A stretch of DNA of 64,000 nucleotides from Paracoccus acridae (GCF_014642735.1 NZ_BMIV01000007.1:1-64000), one strand, 5' to 3'. Shown: positions 1-9,540, counted from the first letter of the stretch. Numbers and translations: made by a program. Notes: generated by a model not told the origin, from the letters alone.

Positions 1-50
1 AAGGCGGCCGCACTGTCGGCGCCGGCGTGGTCTCCAAGATCATCAAGTGA
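1..50 (+). CDS. tuf: Elongation factor Tu, C-terminal end (partial)
   Basis: Only the last 15 codons are present, read from base 3 to a TGA at 48-50. They end in a GRTVGAGVVSKII-like tail, which is the conserved C-terminus of EF-Tu domain 3. EF-Tu delivers aminoacyl-tRNA to the ribosome. Its position just upstream of rpsJ is the classic str-to-S10 junction. The rest of the gene lies outside the window. Confidence 0.9.
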   Translation, partial: GGRTVGAGVVSKIIK

Positions 51-77
51 TCCGAGCCGCATCGCGGTGACAACAAG

Positions 78-104
78 GCCCGTCCCGAAAGGGGCGGGCT
101 TTTT
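78..104 (+). terminator. Rho-independent terminator after tuf
   Basis: GCCCGTCCC and GGGGCGGGC form a stem around a GAAA loop and are followed by TTTTT. This separates the str operon from the S10 promoter region. Confidence 0.85.
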
Positions 105-180
105 CGTGGGGCGGGGTCACACTGCGGGACGGCCCGGCGCCAGAGGGCAGGCCCCGTATCAGGAACATGGCCGATCGTGC

Positions 181-209
181 TTGACGTCCGCCTTGCAAAG
201 AGGCTATAG
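181..209 (+). promoter_or_regulatory. Sigma-70-type promoter P1 of the S10 operon
   Basis: TTGACG (181-186) and CTATAG (204-209) are separated by 17 bp. It is the upstream of two tandem candidates before rpsJ and would give a leader of about 150 nt. Called by sequence match only. Confidence 0.6.
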
Positions 210-269
210 GCCCGCATCGCAGTCGAATCCGCATTGCGCCGAGATTCGCTTGCCTTGCGCGCGGCCGCC

Positions 270-298
270 TTGTCAGGGCGGCCTTGCAGTTTTTATAC
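270..298 (+). promoter_or_regulatory. Sigma-70-type promoter P2 of the S10 operon
   Basis: TTGTCA (270-275) and TTATAC (293-298) are 17 bp apart. A perfect 7-bp inverted repeat (GGCCGCC 263-269, GGCGGCC 277-283) overlaps the -35 box. It could be a protein-binding dyad or, in P1 transcripts, an RNA hairpin. Rho-independent termination is unlikely because the T run is distant. Confidence 0.5.
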
Positions 299-367
299 GG
301 TCCGACGCTGGCGCCGCGTGGTGCGATGTCAGCCTCTCGACTGGAACTCCCCGTCAGAGGGATGACT

Positions 368-676
368 ATGCAAAGTCAGAATATCCGCATCCGGCTGAAG
401 GCGTTCGATTACCGCGTGCTGGAAGCCAGCACCCAGGAAATCGTCAACACCGCCAAGCGCACCGGCGCGACCGTTCGCGGCCCGATTCCGCTGCCGAACA
501 AGATCGAGAAATTCACCGTCCTGCGCGGCCCGCACATCGACAAGAAGTCGCGCGACCAGTGGGAAATCCGCACCCACAAGCGCCTGCTGGACATCGTCGA
601 TCCGACCCCGCAGACCGTTGACGCCCTGATGAAGCTCGACCTCGCCGCCGGCGTGGACGTCGAGATCAAGGTGTAA
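368..676 (+). CDS. rpsJ: 30S ribosomal protein S10
   Basis: A 102-residue protein of the 30S head; S10 also pairs with NusB in antitermination. The sequence is near-identical to alphaproteobacterial S10, with [13 protein letters not shown] at the start and GVDVEIKV at the end. The frame is open upstream, but AGAGG at 356-360 is properly spaced only for ATG 368, and homologues begin MQSQNIRI. First gene of the S10 operon; rplC follows after 10 nt. Confidence 0.97.
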   Translation: MQSQNIRIRLKAFDYRVLEASTQEIVNTAKRTGATVRGPIPLPNKIEKFTVLRGPHIDKKSRDQWEIRTHKRLLDIVDPTPQTVDALMKLDLAAGVDVEIKV

Positions 677-686
677 GGAGGGGATG

Positions 687-1553
687 ATGCTGCGTACTGG
701 TATTATCGCCAAGAAACTGGGCATGACCCGGCTGTTCCTGGAAGACGGCCGTCAGGTTCCGGTGACCGTCCTGCAACTGGACAACCTGCAGGTCGTCGAT
801 CAGCGCACCGTTGCGCGCGACGGCTATACCGCCGTCCAGCTGGGCGCCGGTGTCGCCAAGGCCAAGCGCACGACCGCCGCGATGCGCGGCCACTTCGCCA
901 AGGCCTCGGTCGCGCCCAAGCGCAAGATCGCGGAATTCCGCGTTGCCGAGGAAAACCTGATCAACGTCGGTGAGGAGATCACGGCTGACCACTATTTCGC
1001 GGGTCAGTTCGTGGACATCGCCGGCACCTCGATCGGTAAGGGCTTTGCGGGCGCCATGAAGCGTCACAACTTCGGCGGTCTGCGCGCCTCGCACGGCGTG
1101 TCGATCAGCCACCGTTCGCACGGTTCGACCGGCCAGTGCCAGGACCCCGGCAAGGTGTTCAAAGGCAAGAAGATGGCCGGCCACCTGGGCGCCGTCCGCG
1201 TCACCACGCAGAACCTGCAGGTCGTGCGCACCGATGCCGACCGTGGCCTGATCATGGTCAAGGGTTCGGTCCCCGGTTCGAAAGGTGGCTGGGTCACGAT
1301 CAAGGACGCCGTGAAGAAAGCGGCGCCCGAGAACGTGATCTATCCCGCCGCGCTGAAGTCCGCCGCTGAAGAAGCCAAGCGTCTGGCCGAAGCCGCCGCC
1401 GCCGAAGCCGCCGCGGCCGAGGAAGCCGCCCGCGAGGCTGCCGCCGCCGAAGCCGCCGCCGCCGAGGAAGCTGCACTGGCCGAAGCCCAGGCTTCGATCC
1501 AGGCCGACAAGGCCGAGGGTGACGACGCTGCTGCGCCCGAAGGAGACAAGTGA
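687..1553 (+). CDS. rplC: 50S ribosomal protein L3 with Ala/Glu-rich C-terminal extension
   Basis: 288 residues. L3 binds 23S rRNA early and its loop reaches the peptidyl-transferase centre. The core with the [18 protein letters not shown] loop region spans roughly residues 1-225. After it comes a tail of about 60 residues made largely of Ala and Glu, absent from E. coli L3 (209 residues). GGAGG at 677-681 fits ATG 687 better than ATG 684. The stop codon overlaps the rplD start by one base. Confidence 0.96.
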   Translation: MLRTGIIAKKLGMTRLFLEDGRQVPVTVLQLDNLQVVDQRTVARDGYTAVQLGAGVAKAKRTTAAMRGHFAKASVAPKRKIAEFRVAEENLINVGEEITADHYFAGQFVDIAGTSIGKGFAGAMKRHNFGGLRASHGVSISHRSHGSTGQCQDPGKVFKGKKMAGHLGAVRVTTQNLQVVRTDADRGLIMVKGSVPGSKGGWVTIKDAVKKAAPENVIYPAALKSAAEEAKRLAEAAAAEAAAAEEAAREAAAAEAAAAEEAALAEAQASIQADKAEGDDAAAPEGDK

Positions 1554-2173
1554 TGAAACTCGATGTGATCAAGCTGGACGCCGGCAAGGCCGGTGAAATC
1601 GAGCTGGCCGACGAGATCTTCGGGCTGGAGCCGCGCGGCGACATCCTGCAGCGCGTCGTTCGCTGGCAGCGCGCCAAGGCGCAGCAGGGCACCCACTCGG
1701 TGCTGGGCAAGTCCGACGTCAGCTATTCGACCAAGAAGATCTATCGCCAGAAAGGCACCGGCGGCGCACGCCACGGTTCCCGCAAGGCGCCGACCTTCCG
1801 TCATGGTGGCGTCTACAAGGGCCCGACCCCGCGTTCGCACGCCTTCGATCTGCCGAAGAAGGTGCGCGCCCTGGGTCTGCGCCATGCCCTGTCCGCCAAG
1901 GCAACCGCGGGTGAACTGGTGATCGTCGAGGATCTGAACCTCGCCGATGCCAAGACCTCGGCCGTGGCCAAGGCCGTCAAGGAAAACGGCTGGAAGCGCG
2001 TGCTGGTGATCGACGGTGCCGAAGTCAACGAAGGCTTCGCCCGCGCCGCCCGCAACATCGAAGGCGTGGACATCCTGCCGTCGATGGGTGCCAACGTGTA
2101 TGACATCCTGAAGCGCGACACGCTTGTGATCACGCGTTCGGGCGTCGAAGCTCTGGAGGCTCGTTTGAAATGA
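1553..2173 (+). CDS. rplD: 50S ribosomal protein L4
   Basis: 206 residues. L4 lines the exit tunnel and in some bacteria represses the S10 operon. The conserved loop ([29 protein letters not shown]) is intact. ATG 1553 overlaps the rplC TGA by one base. An in-frame GTG at 1550 is an alternative start but lacks homologue support. The end overlaps rplW by 4 nt. Confidence 0.96.
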   Translation: MKLDVIKLDAGKAGEIELADEIFGLEPRGDILQRVVRWQRAKAQQGTHSVLGKSDVSYSTKKIYRQKGTGGARHGSRKAPTFRHGGVYKGPTPRSHAFDLPKKVRALGLRHALSAKATAGELVIVEDLNLADAKTSAVAKAVKENGWKRVLVIDGAEVNEGFARAARNIEGVDILPSMGANVYDILKRDTLVITRSGVEALEARLK

Positions 2174-2466
2174 GCGCGAAAGCTGAACATTACGACGTGA
2201 TCGTCAAGCCGATCATCACCGAGAAAGCCACCATGACGTCGGAAAACAACGGCGTGGTCTTCCAGGTGGCGAAGGATTCGACCAAGCCGCAGATCAAGCA
2301 GGCGGTCGAGGCCCTGTTCGGCGTCAAGGTGAAGGCGGTCAACACCACCGTCACCAAGGGCAAGCAGAAGCGCTTCCGGGGCATCCTGGGTCGCCGCAGC
2401 GACGTGAAGAAAGCCTATGTCACCCTGGAAGAGGGTAGCACTATCGACGTGTCCACCGGACTCTGA
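2170..2466 (+). CDS. rplW: 50S ribosomal protein L23
   Basis: 98 residues. L23 sits at the tunnel exit and docks trigger factor and SRP. Typical features are [14 protein letters not shown] at the N-terminus and the extended loop [14 protein letters not shown]. The start overlaps the rplD stop (ATGA), implying translational coupling. Confidence 0.96.
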   Translation: MSAKAEHYDVIVKPIITEKATMTSENNGVVFQVAKDSTKPQIKQAVEALFGVKVKAVNTTVTKGKQKRFRGILGRRSDVKKAYVTLEEGSTIDVSTGL

Positions 2467-2482
2467 TAGCAGGCGGAAATCT

Positions 2483-2539
2483 GCGGCCCTGGGTTAACCG
2501 GGGCCGCGATCTTTTGACGACAACGGACCACCCTGGTCC
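2483..2539 (+). promoter_or_regulatory. Two RNA hairpins between rplW and rplB
   Basis: GCGGCCC (2483-2489) pairs with GGGCCGC (2501-2507), followed by GATCTTTT. A second perfect hairpin, GGACCA-CCC-TGGTCC, spans 2525-2539. The first resembles a weak terminator inside the operon; the second lies just before the rplB ribosome-binding region. Effect unknown: partial termination, RNA processing or message stability. Confidence 0.55.
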
Positions 2540-2560
2540 AAAGCAACGGAAGACAGAAAG

Positions 2561-3400
2561 ATGGCATTGAAGTCGTATAAACCGACGACGCCTGGCCAGC
2601 GCGGGCTGGTTCTGATCGACCGTTCGGAGCTTTGGAAAGGTCGCCCGGTCAAGGCCCTCACCGAAGGCCTGACCAAGAACGGCGGTCGGAACAACACCGG
2701 ACGGATCACCATGCGCCGCAAGGGCGGCGGGGCGAAGCGCCTGTATCGCATCGTCGATTTCAAGCGCACCAAGTTCGACATGGCCGCCGTGGTCGAGCGG
2801 ATCGAATACGATCCCAACCGCACCGCCTTCATCGCCCTGATCGGCTATGAGGACGGCGAGCGCGCCTATATCATCGCGCCGCAGCGTCTGGCCGTGGGCG
2901 ACAAGGTCATCGCCGGCGCCAAGGTCGACGTGAAGCCCGGCAACGCCATGCCCTTCAGCGGCATGCCGATCGGCACGATCGTCCACAACGTCGAGCTGAA
3001 GCCCGGCAAGGGCGGCCAGATCGCCCGTTCGGCTGGCACCTATGCCCAGTTCGTCGGCCGCGACGGCGGCTATGCCCAGATCCGCCTGTCCTCGGGCGAG
3101 CTGCGCCTGGTCCGTCAGGAATGCATGGCGACCATCGGCGCCGTGTCGAACGCTGACCATTCGAACCAGAACCTGGGCAAGGCTGGCCGGAACCGCCACA
3201 AGGGCATCCGTCCCAGCGTTCGCGGTGTTGCCATGAACCCGATCGACCACCCGCATGGTGGTGGTGAAGGCCGGACCTCGGGCGGCCGTACGCCGGTCAC
3301 ACCCTGGGGCAAGGACACCAAGGGCAAGAAGACCCGCTCGAACAAGGCGACCGACAAGTACATCCTGCGGTCGCGTCACGCGAAGAAGAAGGGGCGCTGA
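2561..3400 (+). CDS. rplB: 50S ribosomal protein L2
   Basis: 279 residues. L2 is needed for subunit association and peptidyl transfer. The segment [17 protein letters not shown] near residues 226-240 carries the conserved histidine at the catalytic-centre end. The protein is full length. GGAAG precedes the ATG. A 94-nt hairpin-containing gap separates it from rplW, and rpsS starts 4 nt after the stop. Confidence 0.97.
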   Translation: MALKSYKPTTPGQRGLVLIDRSELWKGRPVKALTEGLTKNGGRNNTGRITMRRKGGGAKRLYRIVDFKRTKFDMAAVVERIEYDPNRTAFIALIGYEDGERAYIIAPQRLAVGDKVIAGAKVDVKPGNAMPFSGMPIGTIVHNVELKPGKGGQIARSAGTYAQFVGRDGGYAQIRLSSGELRLVRQECMATIGAVSNADHSNQNLGKAGRNRHKGIRPSVRGVAMNPIDHPHGGGEGRTSGGRTPVTPWGKDTKGKKTRSNKATDKYILRSRHAKKKGR

Positions 3401-3403
3401 CCT

Positions 3404-3682
3404 ATGGCACGTTCTATCTGGAAAGGCCCCTTTGTTGACGCCTATGTGCTCAAGAAGGCGGAAAAGGCCCGCGAGTCGGGCAAATCCGACGTCATCAAGA
3501 TCTGGTCGCGTCGTTCCACCATCCTGCCGCAATTCGTCGGCCTGACCTTCGGCGTCTACAACGGGCAGAAGCATATCCCCGTTGCCGTCTCCGAGGAGAT
3601 GATCGGCCAGAAATTCGGTGAATACTCGCCCACGCGGACCTATTACGGCCACGCGGCGGACAAGAAAGCCAAGAGGAAGTAA
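3404..3682 (+). CDS. rpsS: 30S ribosomal protein S19
   Basis: 92 residues. S19 is in the 30S head and contacts S13 and the A-site region. It begins [15 protein letters not shown] and carries [15 protein letters not shown] and the basic C-terminal tail. Normal length and context between rplB and rplV. Confidence 0.97.
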   Translation: MARSIWKGPFVDAYVLKKAEKARESGKSDVIKIWSRRSTILPQFVGLTFGVYNGQKHIPVAVSEEMIGQKFGEYSPTRTYYGHAADKKAKRK

Positions 3683-3687
3683 GCGTC

Positions 3688-4068
3688 ATGGGTAAGGAAC
3701 AAAATCCGCGCCGCGTGGCGGAGAACGAAGCATTCGCGAAGACCAAGGGTCTGCGCACTTCGCCGCAGAAGCTGAACCTCGTCGCAGCGCTGATCCGCGG
3801 CAAGAAGGTGGACAAGGCCCTGGCCGACTTGACCTTCTCGCACAAGCGGATCGCGGGCGACGTGAAGAAGTGCCTGCAGTCGGCGATCGCGAACGCCGAA
3901 AACAACCACGGCCTGGATGTCGACAACCTGATCGTCGCCGAAGCCTGGGTGGGCAAGAACCTGGTGATGAAGCGCGGCCGTCCGCGGGCGCGTGGCCGTT
4001 ATGGCAAGATCATGAAGCCGTTTTCGGAAATCACCATCAAGGTGCGCCAAGTCGAGGAGCAAGCGTAA
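3688..4068 (+). CDS. rplV: 50S ribosomal protein L22
   Basis: 126 residues. L22 lines the exit tunnel with a beta hairpin and is a known site of macrolide-resistance changes. The conserved [12 protein letters not shown] segment and the hairpin [13 protein letters not shown] are intact. Its stop overlaps the rpsC start by one base. Confidence 0.96.
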   Translation: MGKEQNPRRVAENEAFAKTKGLRTSPQKLNLVAALIRGKKVDKALADLTFSHKRIAGDVKKCLQSAIANAENNHGLDVDNLIVAEAWVGKNLVMKRGRPRARGRYGKIMKPFSEITIKVRQVEEQA

Positions 4069-4784
4069 TGGGTCAGAAGGTCAATCCGATCGGCATGCGC
4101 CTCCAGGTCAACCGCACCTGGGACAGCCGCTGGTACGCCGACGACAAGGACTATGGCAACCTGCTGCTTGAAGACCTGAAGATCCGGGACTTCATCAAGA
4201 CGGAAGCCAAGCAGGCCGGCGTCAGCCGCGTCATCATCGAGCGTCCGCACCGCAAGTGCCGCGTGACGATCCATGCGGCGCGTCCGGGCGTGATCATCGG
4301 CAAGAAAGGCGCCGATATCGAGGTCCTGCGCAACAAGCTGGCGAACTTCACCAAGTCGGAAGTTCACCTGAACATCGTCGAAGTGCGCAAGCCGGAAGTC
4401 GATGCCGCCCTGGTCGCGGAATCGATCGCCCAGCAGCTCGAGCGTCGGGTTTCGTTCCGCCGCGCGATGAAGCGCGCCGTGCAGAACGCGATGCGCATGG
4501 GTGCCCTGGGCATCCGCGTGAACGTGTCGGGCCGCCTTGGCGGCGCCGAGATCGCGCGGACCGAATGGTATCGCGAGGGCCGTGTGCCCCTGCACACCCT
4601 GCGTGCCGACATCGACTATGCGTTGGCCGAAGCCTCGACCCCCTACGGGATCATCGGGGTGAAGGTGTGGATCTTCAAGGGCGAGATCATGGAGCACGAC
4701 CCCCAGGCCCGCGACCGCAAGGCCGCCGAGGCTCAGGAAGGTCCGGCCCCCCGTGGTCCGCGCCGTGACCGCGACGCGCGCTAA
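4068..4784 (+). CDS. rpsC: 30S ribosomal protein S3
   Basis: 238 residues. S3 lies at the mRNA entry channel. The N-terminal KH domain shows the GxxG loop in [12 protein letters not shown] near residues 73-84, and the C-terminal domain holds the [17 protein letters not shown] segment. The frame is open far upstream; ATG 4068, overlapping the rplV TAA, begins [12 protein letters not shown] as in all homologues. Confidence 0.97.
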   Translation: MGQKVNPIGMRLQVNRTWDSRWYADDKDYGNLLLEDLKIRDFIKTEAKQAGVSRVIIERPHRKCRVTIHAARPGVIIGKKGADIEVLRNKLANFTKSEVHLNIVEVRKPEVDAALVAESIAQQLERRVSFRRAMKRAVQNAMRMGALGIRVNVSGRLGGAEIARTEWYREGRVPLHTLRADIDYALAEASTPYGIIGVKVWIFKGEIMEHDPQARDRKAAEAQEGPAPRGPRRDRDAR

Positions 4785-4796
4785 GGAGCAAACAAG

Positions 4797-5210
4797 ATGC
4801 TGCAACCGAAACGGACCAAGTTCCGCAAACAGCACAAGGGCCGGATCCACGGCGAAGCCAAGGGCGGTTTCGCCCTGAACTTCGGATCCTATGCGCTGAA
4901 GGCCACCGAGCCCGAGCGCGTGACCGCCCGTCAGATCGAAGCGGCCCGCCGCGCGATCACCCGCCACATGAAGCGTCAGGGCCGGGTCTGGATCCGGATT
5001 TTCCCGGACGTCCCGGTTTCCTCGAAGCCGACCGAAGTGCGGATGGGTAAAGGCAAGGGTTCGGTCGATTTCTGGGCCGCCCGCGTCCATCCCGGCCGCA
5101 TCATGTTCGAGATCGACGGCGTGTCCGACGAGATCGCGCGTGAAGCCCTGCGCCTGGGGGCGAACAAGCTTCCGGTGCTGACCCGCATCGTGGCGCGCGA
5201 AGACTGGTAA
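4797..5210 (+). CDS. rplP: 50S ribosomal protein L16
   Basis: 137 residues, matching the family length. L16 helps position A-site t[19 protein letters not shown] and [14 protein letters not shown] are diagnostic. AAGGAG lies 8 nt upstream. Unusually, it is followed by 197 nt with a palindrome and a canonical terminator before rpmC, instead of the usual close contact. Confidence 0.97.
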   Translation: MLQPKRTKFRKQHKGRIHGEAKGGFALNFGSYALKATEPERVTARQIEAARRAITRHMKRQGRVWIRIFPDVPVSSKPTEVRMGKGKGSVDFWAARVHPGRIMFEIDGVSDEIAREALRLGANKLPVLTRIVAREDW

Positions 5211-5214
5211 GATC

Positions 5215-5236
5215 GGGGCGTGCAAGCACGCACCCC
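5215..5236 (+). repeat. GTGCGTGC-type palindrome, copy 1 (after rplP)
   Basis: GGGGCGTGC-AA-GCACGCACCCC starts 5 nt after the rplP stop. It is related to the perfect palindrome after rpoA (16127-16146) and the shorter hairpin after rplO (11882-11897). It resembles a small intergenic repetitive palindrome. Confidence 0.55.
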
Positions 5237-5246
5237 AGGGAACACG

Positions 5247-5280
5247 ACCCCGCCGGGCGACTGGCGGGGTTTTCCTTTTC
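5247..5280 (+). terminator. Terminator between rplP and rpmC
   Basis: ACCCCGCC (5247-5254) pairs with GGCGGGGT (5263-5270) around an 8-nt loop, followed by TTTTCCTTTTC. This is a canonical intrinsic terminator shape inside what is normally one unbroken operon. Confidence 0.75.
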
Positions 5281-5295
5281 CTGGCGGGAAAAGGG

Positions 5296-5324
5296 TTGCG
5301 CCAAGGCCGCATTGCCTGTATGGG
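5296..5324 (+). promoter_or_regulatory. Possible promoter for the rpmC-to-rpmD block
   Basis: TTGCGC (5296-5301) and TATGGG (5319-5324) are 17 bp apart. The match is weak, but its place just after the terminator would allow separate transcription from rpmC onward. A CCCTGC-GT-GCAGGG hairpin lies further down, around 5363-5378. Confidence 0.3.
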
Positions 5325-5407
5325 CAGGCCTTCATCATGAAACTCCACCGGGAATCAGGGTGGCCCTGCGTGCAGGGGCTCTCCGGTGATGTTGAAAGGA
5401 AAGCGCC

Positions 5408-5614
5408 ATGAAAGCGCAGGAACTGACGTCGAAGACGCCCGACCAGCTGAAGGATCAGCTTGTCGCGCTGAAGAAGGAGGCCTTCAACCTCCGCTTCCAG
5501 CAGGCCACCGGCCAACTGGAAAGCACCGCCCGGATGCGTGCCGTTCGCCGCGACGTGGCCCGTGTGAAAACTATTCTGAACCAGAAAGCGGCGGAAGCCG
5601 CGGCCTCGAACTAA
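5408..5614 (+). CDS. rpmC: 50S ribosomal protein L29
   Basis: 68 residues. L29 packs near the tunnel exit beside L23. The two-helix pattern with [18 protein letters not shown] is typical. AAAGGAAAG lies upstream of the ATG. Tightly followed by rpsQ (12 nt). Confidence 0.95.
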   Translation: MKAQELTSKTPDQLKDQLVALKKEAFNLRFQQATGQLESTARMRAVRRDVARVKTILNQKAAEAAASN

Positions 5615-5626
5615 GGAGCCTGGCCC

Positions 5627-5872
5627 ATGCCCAAACGCATCCTGCAAGGCCGCGTCACCAGCGACAAGAACGAACAGACCATCACCGTCCTGGTCGAGCG
5701 TCGCTTCAAGCACCCGCTGCTGCACAAGACCGTTCGCTCGTCCAAGAAGTATCGGGCGCATGACGCGAACAACCAGTTCAAGGTCGGTGACCTCGTTCGC
5801 ATCGTCGAATGCGCGCCGATCTCGAAGACGAAACGCTGGACTGTCCTGACGGACGAAGCGGTTTCCGCGTAA
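5627..5872 (+). CDS. rpsQ: 30S ribosomal protein S17
   Basis: 81 residues, an OB-fold protein binding 16S rRNA helix 11. [19 protein letters not shown] and [19 protein letters not shown] are conserved. AAGGAG precedes the ATG. A 76-nt gap with a hairpin follows. Confidence 0.96.
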   Translation: MPKRILQGRVTSDKNEQTITVLVERRFKHPLLHKTVRSSKKYRAHDANNQFKVGDLVRIVECAPISKTKRWTVLTDEAVSA

Positions 5873-5906
5873 GTCCATCATCACAGATCAGAAATGATCG
5901 AAACCC

Positions 5907-5930
5907 TGGGGCCGCAAGTGGCGGTCCCCA
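5907..5930 (+). promoter_or_regulatory. Hairpin between rpsQ and rplN
   Basis: TGGGGCCGC and GCGGTCCCCA pair with one bulged T around a 5-nt loop. There is no T run, so RNA processing or stability is more likely than termination. Confidence 0.45.
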
Positions 5931-5948
5931 AAGGTCGGGAGAAACCAA

Positions 5949-6317
5949 ATGATCCAGATGCAGACCAATCTGGATGTTGCTGACAACTCCGGCGCACGCC
6001 GGGTTCAGTGCATCAAGGTCCTGGGTGGTTCGCACCGTCGCTATGCGTCGGTGGGCGACATCATTGTCGTGTCCGTCAAGGAAGCCATCCCGCGGGGCCG
6101 GGTCAAGAAGGGCGACGTCCGCAAGGCCGTGGTCGTTCGGACCGCCAAGGAAGTGAAGCGCGAAGACGGAACCTCGATCCGCTTCGACCGCAACGCCGCC
6201 GTCATCCTGAACAACCAGGGCGAACCGGTCGGCACCCGTATCTTCGGGCCGGTCGTCCGCGAGCTGCGCGCGAAGAACTTCATGAAGATCATCTCGCTTG
6301 CGCCGGAGGTGCTGTAA
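5949..6317 (+). CDS. rplN: 50S ribosomal protein L14
   Basis: 122 residues. L14 forms part of the subunit interface and contacts L19. [17 protein letters not shown] and [11 protein letters not shown] are diagnostic. The stop overlaps the rplX start by one base. Confidence 0.97.
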   Translation: MIQMQTNLDVADNSGARRVQCIKVLGGSHRRYASVGDIIVVSVKEAIPRGRVKKGDVRKAVVVRTAKEVKREDGTSIRFDRNAAVILNNQGEPVGTRIFGPVVRELRAKNFMKIISLAPEVL

Positions 6318-6622
6318 TGGCTGCCAAGCTGAAAAAGGGCGACAAGGTCGTCGTGCTGACCGGCAAGGACAAGGGCAAGCAGGGCGAAATCACCGCCGTC
6401 ATGCCCAAGGACAACAAGGCCATCGTTGACGGCATCAACATCGCGATCCGTCACGCCCGCCAGACCCAGACGACCCAGGGCGGCCGCACGCCGAAGGCGA
6501 TGCCGATCGACCTGTCGAACCTGGCGCTGCTGGATGCCAATGGCAAGGCGACCCGCGTCGGCTTCCGCATGGAAGGCGACAAGAAGGTCCGCTTCGCCAA
6601 GACCACGGGAGACGTGATCTGA
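6317..6622 (+). CDS. rplX: 50S ribosomal protein L24
   Basis: 101 residues. L24 is an assembly initiator near the tunnel exit. The KOW motif ([19 protein letters not shown]) occupies residues 7-25. The upstream extension of the frame is non-conserved; ATG 6317 overlaps the rplN TAA. The stop overlaps the rplE start. Confidence 0.95.
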   Translation: MAAKLKKGDKVVVLTGKDKGKQGEITAVMPKDNKAIVDGINIAIRHARQTQTTQGGRTPKAMPIDLSNLALLDANGKATRVGFRMEGDKKVRFAKTTGDVI

Positions 6623-7182
6623 TGCTGGACGCAACCAAGTACACGCCGCGCCTCAAGGCGGTTTACCGCGACACCGTCCGGGCCGCGCTGAAGGAAGAAT
6701 TCGGCTACAAGAACGACATGCAGATCCCGCGTCTGGACAAGATCGTCCTGAACATGGGCATCGGCGAGGCCGTGAAAGACACCAAGAAGGTGAAGCAGGG
6801 CGCCGAGGAACTGTCGCTGATCGCCGGCCAGAAGGCCGTGATCACCAAGGCGAAGAACTCGATCGCGGGCTTCCGCGTCCGGGAAGAAATGCCGCTGGGC
6901 GCCAAGGTGACCCTGCGCGGCGACCGGATGTACGAATTCCTGGACCGCCTGATCAACATCGCGCTGCCGCGCGTCCGCGACTTCCGCGGCGTGAAGGGCA
7001 CCTCTTTCGACGGCCGCGGCAACTATGCCATGGGCCTGAAGGAGCACATCGTGTTCCCGGAAATCAACTTCGACAAGGTCGACGAAGTTCTGGGGATGGA
7101 CATCATCATCTGCACCACCGCGCCGACCGACGCGGAAGCGAAAGCGCTGTTGAAGCATTTCAACATGCCCTTCAACAGCTGA
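6622..7182 (+). CDS. rplE: 50S ribosomal protein L5
   Basis: 186 residues. L5 binds 5S rRNA in the central protuberance. [34 protein letters not shown] and [11 protein letters not shown] are conserved. One-base overlap with rplX. Confidence 0.97.
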   Translation: MLDATKYTPRLKAVYRDTVRAALKEEFGYKNDMQIPRLDKIVLNMGIGEAVKDTKKVKQGAEELSLIAGQKAVITKAKNSIAGFRVREEMPLGAKVTLRGDRMYEFLDRLINIALPRVRDFRGVKGTSFDGRGNYAMGLKEHIVFPEINFDKVDEVLGMDIIICTTAPTDAEAKALLKHFNMPFNS

Positions 7183-7199
7183 TCGCGGAGGTAAGAGAT

Positions 7200-7505
7200 A
7201 TGGCAAAGAAATCCATGGTCGAGCGCGAGAAGAAGCGCGAGCGTCTGGTCGCGAAATTCGCCGCCAAGCGCGCCTCCCTCAAGGAGGTCATCAACGACCA
7301 GTCCCGTCCGATGGAAGAGCGGTTCAAGGCTTCGCTGAAGCTGGCCGAACTGCCGCGCAACTCGTCGGAAACGCGTCTGCACAACCGGTGCCAACTGACC
7401 GGCCGTCCGCACGCGTATTACCGCAAACTGAAACTGTCGCGGATCATGCTGCGCGAGCTGGGCTCGCAAGGTCAGATCCCCGGTCTCGTCAAGTCCAGCT
7501 GGTAA
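7200..7505 (+). CDS. rpsN: 30S ribosomal protein S14, zinc-independent form
   Basis: 101 residues. S14 is in the 30S head near S3 and S10. It is the long form without paired CxxC zinc ligands; the central region reads [25 protein letters not shown] lies 8-12 nt upstream. Fits between rplE and rpsH as expected. Confidence 0.96.
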   Translation: MAKKSMVEREKKRERLVAKFAAKRASLKEVINDQSRPMEERFKASLKLAELPRNSSETRLHNRCQLTGRPHAYYRKLKLSRIMLRELGSQGQIPGLVKSSW

Positions 7506-7514
7506 GGGGGCACA

Positions 7515-7913
7515 ATGTCGATGAACGATCCTCTCGGCGATATGCTGACCCGCATCCGCAACGCACAGATGCGCGGCAAATCGACCGTCCGCACCCCGGC
7601 CTCCAAGCTGCGCGCTTGGGTTCTGGACGTGCTGAAAGCCGAAGGTTACATCCGCGGCTATGAAGAAGTGACCACCGAAGCCGGCCATGCCGAGCTTGAG
7701 ATCGGTCTGAAGTACCACGACGGCACCCCGGTCATCCGCGAGCTGTCGCGTGTCTCGAAGCCTGGCCGCCGCGTTTACGCCGGCGCCAAGGAAATCCCGC
7801 AGGTCCGCCAGGGTCTGGGCGTCTCCATCGTCTCGACGCCCAAGGGCGTCATGTCGGATGCAGCGGCTCGCAACGCCAATGTCGGCGGCGAAGTCCTCTG
7901 CACCGTGTTCTAA
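7515..7913 (+). CDS. rpsH: 30S ribosomal protein S8
   Basis: 132 residues. S8 binds the central domain of 16S rRNA and, in E. coli, represses spc by binding its own m[18 protein letters not shown] and the C-terminal [19 protein letters not shown] are conserved. ATG 7515 is used; ATG 7521 is a possible alternative. Confidence 0.97.
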   Translation: MSMNDPLGDMLTRIRNAQMRGKSTVRTPASKLRAWVLDVLKAEGYIRGYEEVTTEAGHAELEIGLKYHDGTPVIRELSRVSKPGRRVYAGAKEIPQVRQGLGVSIVSTPKGVMSDAAARNANVGGEVLCTVF

Positions 7914-7925
7914 GGAGGGCAGCAG

Positions 7926-8459
7926 ATGTCTCGGATTGGTAAAAAGCCGGTCGCTCTGCCCAAGGGCGTGACGGCCGAGATCAAGGGCCAGACCATCGAA
8001 GTGAAGGGGCCGAAAGGCACCCGCAGCTTCACGGCGACGGATGACGTCGATCTGGTTCTGGACGAAGGTTCGGTGGCGGTGAAGCCGCGCGGCACCTCGA
8101 AGCGGGCCCGCCAGCAGTGGGGCCTGACCCGCTCGATGGTGGAGAACCTGACCGTCGGCGTGTCGGAAGGCTTCAAGAAAGAGCTGGAAATCCAGGGCGT
8201 GGGTTACCGCGCCTCGATGCAGGGCAAGACCCTGAAGCTGGCTCTGGGCTATTCGCACGACGTGAACTTCGAAACGCCGGAAGGCGTGACGATCACGGCG
8301 CCGAAGCAGACCGAAATCGTCGTGGAAGGCATCGACCAGCAGCTTGTTGGTCAGGTGGCCGCGAACATTCGCGAATGGCGCAAGCCCGAGCCCTACAAGG
8401 GCAAGGGCATCCGCTACAAGGGCGAGTTCGTCTTCCGCAAGGAAGGCAAGAAGAAGTAA
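7926..8459 (+). CDS. rplF: 50S ribosomal protein L6
   Basis: 177 residues with two repeated alpha/beta domains. L6 lies near the factor-binding site. [15 protein letters not shown] and the signature [13 protein letters not shown] near the C-terminus are present. AAGGAGG 6-12 nt before the start. Confidence 0.97.
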   Translation: MSRIGKKPVALPKGVTAEIKGQTIEVKGPKGTRSFTATDDVDLVLDEGSVAVKPRGTSKRARQQWGLTRSMVENLTVGVSEGFKKELEIQGVGYRASMQGKTLKLALGYSHDVNFETPEGVTITAPKQTEIVVEGIDQQLVGQVAANIREWRKPEPYKGKGIRYKGEFVFRKEGKKK

Positions 8460-8471
8460 GGGGCGCATGAA

Positions 8472-8831
8472 ATGGCACTGAAAAAGCAAGAGCTGTTCCA
8501 GAAGCGCCGCCTGCGCGTTCGGAACAAACTGCGGGCGATGTCGAATGGCCGTCCGCGGCTGTCCGTCCACCGTTCGTCGAAGAACATCTCGGTTCAGGTC
8601 ATCGACGACCTGAACGGTGTGACCCTGGCTTCCGCCAGCACGCTGGAGAAGGACTTCGGCCTGGTCGGCAAGAACAACGTCGAGGCTGCCGCCAAGATCG
8701 GCGCCGCGATCGCCGAGCGTGCGAAAGCCGCCGGCATCGAGGAAGTCGTGTTCGACCGCGGCGGCTTCATCTTCCACGGCAAGGTGAAGGCCCTGGCCGA
8801 CGCTGCCCGTGAAGGTGGCCTGAAGTTCTGA
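8472..8831 (+). CDS. rplR: 50S ribosomal protein L18
   Basis: 119 residues. L18 binds 5S rRNA with L5. [19 protein letters not shown] at the N-terminus and [26 protein letters not shown] at the C-terminus match the family. A 130-nt hairpin-rich gap separates it from rpsE. Confidence 0.96.
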   Translation: MALKKQELFQKRRLRVRNKLRAMSNGRPRLSVHRSSKNISVQVIDDLNGVTLASASTLEKDFGLVGKNNVEAAAKIGAAIAERAKAAGIEEVVFDRGGFIFHGKVKALADAAREGGLKF

Positions 8832-8857
8832 TGATGCGGGTGGCGCCGGTTCCGGAA

Positions 8858-8907
8858 GGGGCGGCGCCGCCCCGATGATCCGGGGGGCGGTCCTTGCGGG
8901 CCGCCCC
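8858..8907 (+). promoter_or_regulatory. Two GC hairpins between rplR and rpsE
   Basis: GGGGCGGC-GCCGCCCC (8858-8873) is a perfect 16-nt palindrome. GGGGCGG (8884-8890) pairs with CCGCCCC (8901-8907). No T run follows either. This is another hairpin boundary within spc. Confidence 0.5.
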
Positions 8908-8961
8908 ACCTGGATTGAACCAACCGGCGCGAATGAAGCGCCACCTGACAAGGAATGCCTC

Positions 8962-9528
8962 ATGGCAGAACGTGATAACCGCCGGGGTCGCCGCGAAGAG
9001 CGCGAGGAAAACCCGGAATTCCAGGATCGCCTTGTTGCGATCAACCGTGTGTCGAAGACCGTCAAGGGTGGCAAGCGCTTCGGCTTTGCAGCCCTGGTCG
9101 TCGTCGGCGATCAGCGCGGCCGTGTCGGCTTCGGCAAGGGCAAGGCCAAGGAAGTGCCGGAAGCGATCCGCAAGGCCACCGAGCAGGCCAAGCGTTCGCT
9201 GGTCCGCGTGCCCCTGCGCGACGGCCGCACCCTGCACCACGACATCGAAGGCCGTCATGGCGCGGGCAAGGTGATCATGCGCACCGCGGTTCCGGGGACC
9301 GGGATCATCGCCGGTGGTCCGATGCGCGCCGTGTTCGAGATGCTGGGCGTCCAGGACGTCGTGGCGAAGTCGCAGGGTTCGCAGAACCCCTACAACATGA
9401 TCCGTGCGACGCTGGATGGCCTGAAGAAGGAATCGAGCCCCCGTTCGGTCGCGCAGCGTCGCGGCAAGAAGGTGGCCGACATCCTGCCGCAGGACAACAA
9501 GCCGGCTGCCGAGCCGGTCGAAGCCTAA
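8962..9528 (+). CDS. rpsE: 30S ribosomal protein S5
   Basis: 188 residues. S5 lies at the mRNA entry and influences fidelity and helicase activity. The double-stranded-RNA-binding N-domain and the loop [16 protein letters not shown] are conserved. The frame extends upstream, but AAGGA at 8950-8954 and homology fix ATG 8962. Confidence 0.97.
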   Translation: MAERDNRRGRREEREENPEFQDRLVAINRVSKTVKGGKRFGFAALVVVGDQRGRVGFGKGKAKEVPEAIRKATEQAKRSLVRVPLRDGRTLHHDIEGRHGAGKVIMRTAVPGTGIIAGGPMRAVFEMLGVQDVVAKSQGSQNPYNMIRATLDGLKKESSPRSVAQRRGKKVADILPQDNKPAAEPVEA

Positions 9529-9540
9529 GGAGACAGGCGA

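Noticed and set aside
1380..1500. GCC/GAG-rich near-repeats that might be a minisatellite
   Set aside because: They are the in-frame Ala/Glu tail of L3, and the repeat units are irregular.
8875..8961. N-terminal extension of rpsE from ATG 8875
   Set aside because: The extension covers the hairpin region, is not conserved in S5, and the SD lies at 8950.
7023..9074. A 683-codon minus-strand open frame opposite rplE-rpsE
   Set aside because: Antisense to seven conserved r-protein genes; no family signal.
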